A DNA stretch of 64,000 nt from Corallium rubrum (taxonomy: Eukaryota; Cnidaria; Anthozoa; Scleralcyonacea; Coralliidae). This document shows, one piece after another, positions 60,305 through 64,000 of the stretch. How positions within the stretch are numbered: position 1 is the first letter of the stretch; the number at the start of each line of letters is the position of its first letter. The stretch spans positions 15,210,111-15,274,110 of the forward strand of contig OZ036001.1 in NCBI GenBank assembly GCA_964035015.1, given 5' to 3'. A program made the translations under genes and the position numbers. Below the pieces are notes generated by a model. That model was not told the origin of the DNA, did not search any database, and saw only the letters and a list, made by a program, of their open reading frames with translations.

Positions 60305-60330
60305 ATTCCATTCTTTTCGGAACTGCTTGC
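60305..60330 (+). promoter_or_regulatory. RPL39 start region with pyrimidine (TOP-like) tract
   Basis: CCATTCTTTTCGGAAC lies about 40 bp upstream of the ATG. A C followed by pyrimidines at the mRNA 5' end is the known TOP signature of ribosomal-protein genes. The exact start is inferred. Confidence 0.5.
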
Positions 60331-60354
60331 CAAGAAAGAACTGTTCTCTCGAAA

Positions 60355-60614
60355 ATGGTAAGTGTAAAAATCTGTCCATAAATACAAAATACGCTAACGC
60401 AGAACATCAGAAATGAATGTTATGAACATATAAAAGTAGTTTTATCGGATTTTTGATTGATTGTAACTGGATGGTCACTCTGGAACGTGTATTTTGTTGT
60501 TATGTTCTAGCCGTCACACAAGTCTTTCCGTATCAAGCGAAAGCTCGCCAAGAAAATGAAGCAAAACAGACCTATTCCACAATGGGCTCGGATGAGGACT
60601 GACAATAAAATCAG
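60355..60614 (+). CDS. RPL39: Ribosomal protein eL39 (RPL39), exons 1-2, 3' part not found
   Basis: Exon 1 ends right after the ATG (60355-60357, donor GTAAGT). Exon 2 is 60511-60614 (acceptor GTTCTAG, donor GTATTT). Together they encode [20 protein letters not shown] and [15 protein letters not shown] plus part of an Arg: the first 36 of the usual 51 residues of eL39, a basic protein at the ribosome exit tunnel. An exon holding only ATG is common in ribosomal-protein genes. The last exon (Y-N-x-KRRHWRRTKLGL in the family) was not found downstream, so intron 2 is over 3.3 kb or the exon lies outside the window. Confidence 0.93.
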
Positions 60615-62250
60615 GTATTTAAGATACTAAACTATCGAAATTGTCTAAAATGGTGTGCTTAGCTTAGTGGCCAATACAAAGTATTAATTCTCCTCTAAAC
60701 AGACTAATGAATTGATGTGATCATGTAAATGTGCCATTTTTCACTATGCAATAGTCGCAATCGCATTCTCATAATTCAACTCAAATAGAGTTGACTATTG
60801 AGTTGATTGAGGTCGTCTTATAAACATCTGAGATTTAGAGAACGAAGACAGTTGCCATATTGGTTTGGTAAATGATATAATGTAATAAACCAACATGGCT
60901 GCTACATCATTGAACTCTAAATAAACTGGAATGCTAACTCACTTGCACGTTTTGAAGCCAACATGGGGCCTGCCATGCACGTCAACCCCAATCCCTTTGA
61001 CTGTATAACCAAGAGAAAATGATGCTGAATTTGGTGAACTGGGTTGCCAAAACAGCTTGAAATCATAGAAAAACTAAACTTGTTAACCACTTTTAGGCTT
61101 AAATCAAATTGCAATATACCATAGAGTAGGTGAACACTAACATGACGAGTAAAAACAAGGAAAACAGTAAAAATATTTAAGCTCTCAAATGAAAGTCAAC
61201 AATACGCAACCAAAATTGCCATTGGTTTGGACAAATATAAAGAAAATACATATGAAACCCAGGTTTAAAATGAAGAGGTTGTTTATAAAAACAGTTGGGT
61301 TTTAAATTTTATCAATTTTCAGTAGGAAAAACCCAACATAATGCACTTTACCGTGTGTTATTGCAGCTCTGGAATTACTCTTCATATTGAAAAATGTCAG
61401 ATTTAGCATTTCCACAACTGAAACTTGAGTTAAAGCTATAATTTAGCATTATCTTTTTACTAATTCTTGGCAAGACAACCTTCAAACGTTTGAGATAACA
61501 AAGAAAAATAAGAGAAACCTGCATTTTCCATACGAGTTTTGGACTCGAATTTTGCTTTTGTTCGGCAGATATTTCATCATTCAATCCATTTTCGTGTGTA
61601 GAAATTGTTCAGGTACAATAAGCCCAATACATACTATCTCCTTCATATATACCGATATTGAAATCTACAGTATTATCGGTATTGCGCATATGCTAAAACC
61701 GATTGTCACTGTTTTTGCCTACCAAACAATGCCACTGAGAGAAAGAAAAGAATATCGTGGGGAATTTGCAGATGAATATTTGAAATAATTGAAATTGATG
61801 CCCAGATGGCCATGTCTTCTGACTTTTTTCATTATAAATTAAAACCTATGAAATTTCTCTTTAAAAGTTTCTCACCTTGCCATCATTTGTGACAGAAGTC
61901 CCACTTTTTTCCATTGCTGCTGCATGTTAACTTAGATTAAAGCTCGATTCACACTTTGAAAAAGGTGCTTTTTCTTTTGTAAAATGTTTTTCTTATGATA
62001 TCCTGGAGTCTGGTGAAAATTAGGCTGAAAAGTTAAAATTTAATTAACTGCCATTGTGGGAAAATATCGATATTATTGGTATTTATTTTTCAATATCAGT
62101 AATCGGTATTTTTTCAATACCACAACAGCCTAATATCAGGCTATGCAAACATGTTTGTGATGTCACAGAACATTTCTTAGTCAGCTTTATTATTTCATAA
62201 AAGAAAATTGTGTTTATATTGTGATTATTGTGCTTGTGTTTATATGGAAG
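60615..62250. other. RPL39 intron 2, left part: no supported gene
   Basis: AT-rich. CGATATT/TCGGTATT words at 61650 and 62070-62110 hint at a decayed element with iterated ends. No snoRNA with good C and D boxes was found. Confidence 0.4.
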
Positions 62251-62251
62251 C

Positions 62252-62762
62252 CGGTCAACTCGGCCCATTAACCAACTCGGCCCATACCAACCCAGCCCAC
62301 GTGCATGCCATCTCGGCCCAGCACTCGGCCCATGCGCATGCCATCTCGGCCCACATACATGTCATGCATTCCTGTTCCGCAGAGGACATATTTCATTGCC
62401 GAAAATATTTTTCATTGCCGAAAATATCATTTCATTGCCGAATTATATGTTTACTTTCTTCTTCATATTTAAATAAAACTATCAAAACCCAGTATTCTTG
62501 TTCTGCTCTATTTCTTACTGAGTATATAGAATTCTGAAAAAAAATATTTTTCACCCGATTTTAAGCGAGTAACTTAATAACTCGGTCGTAAGGATTACAT
62601 TTCGTTTTAGCCAGCAAAATACACCGCTATGCCCGATAAATTTATTGTTTGATTTAAAATTATTAAGTGAGCCGAGTTGGTTTTTGACTGGGCCGAGTTG
62701 GCATAATCGTTGGGCCAAGTTAGTACTTGACTGGGCCGAGTTGGTGGTCCGAGTTGTAGACG
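62252..62762. mobile_element. TIR element with AACTCGGCCCA iterons
   Basis: CAACTCGGCCCA(TTAACC) words are iterated at 62255-62360, and the inverse TGGGCCGAGTTGG at 62672-62755. CATGCCATCTCGGCCCA occurs twice at the left. No transposase; exact ends and TSD not resolved. Confidence 0.55.
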
Positions 62763-63785
62763 GCCGGCGAACCTCAATAAAAGTGCCTGGAAAACACCTT
62801 TGATGGCATTTCGTGTTACAAGCAGGCAACCACCACAGAAATGTAGCTTAGACTTCGACAAAGACGACTAGGCCGGTTGCCATCCGAGTTTCGGCGTTTT
62901 TATGTGAAAATTTTGAGGTTTTCTACAGCTATTTCACGCGCTACGAGCTGGATTGAAAATTCTAAGTTCGGTGTCCCTAGCAACAATTTAAGTCCCGTAC
63001 TTTCTTGTGATTGGCCAGGTTATAATTACATAGCCAATGAGAGCACGCGAATGGCAAAACAAGCCCCCCGACACATTGATACCGGCGCATTTCATGCAAA
63101 TTATATTCGATCTGAATATTCAACGAATCAACTCTCAAGTTTTTATATTGAGCGAAATCAGGCTATTTTATTGCAAGAAGGCAAAACGACAACAACTGAA
63201 AGTTTGTATAAGATTGTAGATATATTCAAGCGTTTATTGTTATAATATATTATTACAATATCGTAAGTTATATTTGCTATTTTATTGTTGAAGTGGGTGT
63301 TGACAGGTTGCAAATGAATGAAGCTTGTTTGCAGAGAATTTGTGATTCATTCTTCAATTGTGTTTGGCAACAGAAGACGATTTTGTTTGAATATTTGGAA
63401 ATTTTACAGTTTACCGTACCCGAGTGATCCAGCGATTCAAGTGCCACCAAACGAGATTATTTTGATGACCTAACCCAAACAAAAACCCTAACCCTAATCA
63501 GTAACTGTGTTTACCGCTTATCTTATATGCTTACCGACCTACTATTAGACGTGTTTATTGCCTAGCTTTATACGCTAACCTGACACAGTGATGTGACTCG
63601 GGTACGGTAAAGTGTAAACTACCCGAATATTTCAGCAGCAGTTAAGGTGCTATTTGAAATAGAGACAAAAGAGTGAGATTCCAGCCATGGGATATTCTTC
63701 TCAAGTCTTTGGAAGCAACGATCTGGCACACCAAACCAAACTTTTGACAGCAGTGTATACGTTCAACACTTGGCTATGCTATACA
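62763..63785. other. No supported gene
   Basis: An open frame at 62877-63245 (MPSEFRRFYVKILRFSTAIS...) has no recognised family. CTAACCCTAACC-like words at 63470-63500 are too few for a telomere repeat. Confidence 0.35.
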
Positions 63786-63828
63786 GACAGACAAGAATCT
63801 CTAATTTCATGGACTATCTGAATAACTA

Positions 63829-64000
63829 ACTCTGGCTTTCAACCAAAACACGGGAAAATTGGCCAAATGTCTGGAAGAGAACATGCATCTCGGTTGTTGT
63901 TCAAAATATGGTCGCTGTGAAAAATCTTCTGCTGCCAAATACATCTGGGCAACGGACCACAAAATTATTTGGAAAGAAGCTTCTCTCATCTGTACTGAAG
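63829..64000 (+). pseudogene. Penelope-like GIY-YIG fragment running off the window
   Basis: The frame LAFNQNTGKLAKCLEENMHL, GCCSKYGRCEKSSAAKYIW, ATDHKIIWKEASLIC stays open to the edge. The block SSAAKYIWATDHKIIWKEAS matches the C-terminal part of PLE GIY-YIG domains (compare SAVAKHAWTYDHRVKWEESS at 39.5 kb). The GIY-YIG core itself is decayed. Confidence 0.45.

Noticed and set aside
60615..60840. Intronic C/D-box snoRNA in RPL39
   Set aside because: TTGATGT and CTGA words are present, but the C box is poor, the spacing is long and no terminal stem was found.

Overview
The window looks like nuclear DNA of an animal, most likely an anthozoan cnidarian such as a stony coral or anemone. The reasons are compact vertebrate-like genes split by GT-AG introns, Penelope-like (GIY-YIG) retroelements, jockey/CR1-type LINE remnants, tRNA-headed SINEs and many MITEs. 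The species call is inference. Only three host genes can be supported, and all three are split into short exons. Almost everything else is mobile or repetitive DNA, much of it nested and often still bounded by readable target-site duplications (TSDs).

Region 1 (1-20.9 kb): one minus-strand gene for a Golgi-type sulfotransferase of about 376 aa. Its four exons are at 20685-20832, 7636-8075, 5290-5499 and 4-336. The first exon encodes a signal anchor and lies 12.6 kb from the second. Its introns hold a 25-bp minisatellite (5.55-7.56 kb), hAT, Harbinger and TTAA-type elements, hairpin-rich foldback elements and a truncated LINE reverse transcriptase.

Region 2 (20.9-31.3 kb): a 10.35-kb Mutator-like (MULE) unit bounded by a perfect 9-bp TSD, inserted 78 bp upstream of the sulfotransferase start codon. 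It has swallowed two head-to-head Penelope-like elements. One of these is split by a CACTA-like element full of GGAGT/ACTCC iterons and by a further 3.5-kb insertion. The MULE also holds a decayed RecQ-like helicase fragment and an unexplained 91-codon open frame.

Region 3 (31.3-42.6 kb): no host gene seen. It holds MITEs, a second MULE family, SINEs, (TA)n(TG)n, a 16-bp GC-rich minisatellite, and a Penelope C-terminal (GIY-YIG) fragment flanked by hammerhead-like motifs and 30-bp minisatellites.

Region 4 (42.6-59.0 kb): a complete, intact minus-strand UBE2M (UBC12, the NEDD8-conjugating E2) gene. Its eight exons encode 182 aa, and two of them are microexons of 39 and 31 nt. Introns 5 and 6 consist mostly of pyrimidine-strand microsatellites. 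Other introns carry a tandem array of SINE tails, hAT, MULE and SINE insertions, and a (TATTG)n array grown from a LINE tail.

Region 5 (59-64 kb): the plus-strand ribosomal protein eL39 gene (RPL39) starts head-to-head with UBE2M, about 1.3 kb away. Its first two exons are present and the last is not found. The window ends in another Penelope-like GIY-YIG fragment.

No bacterial operon, CRISPR array, origin or functional rRNA/tRNA gene was seen. No clearly new gene system was found. The most unusual items are the nested MULE/Penelope/CACTA complex, the iteron-rich CACTA-like element, the hammerhead-like motifs with tandem arrays, and the microsatellite-filled introns beside UBE2M microexons.
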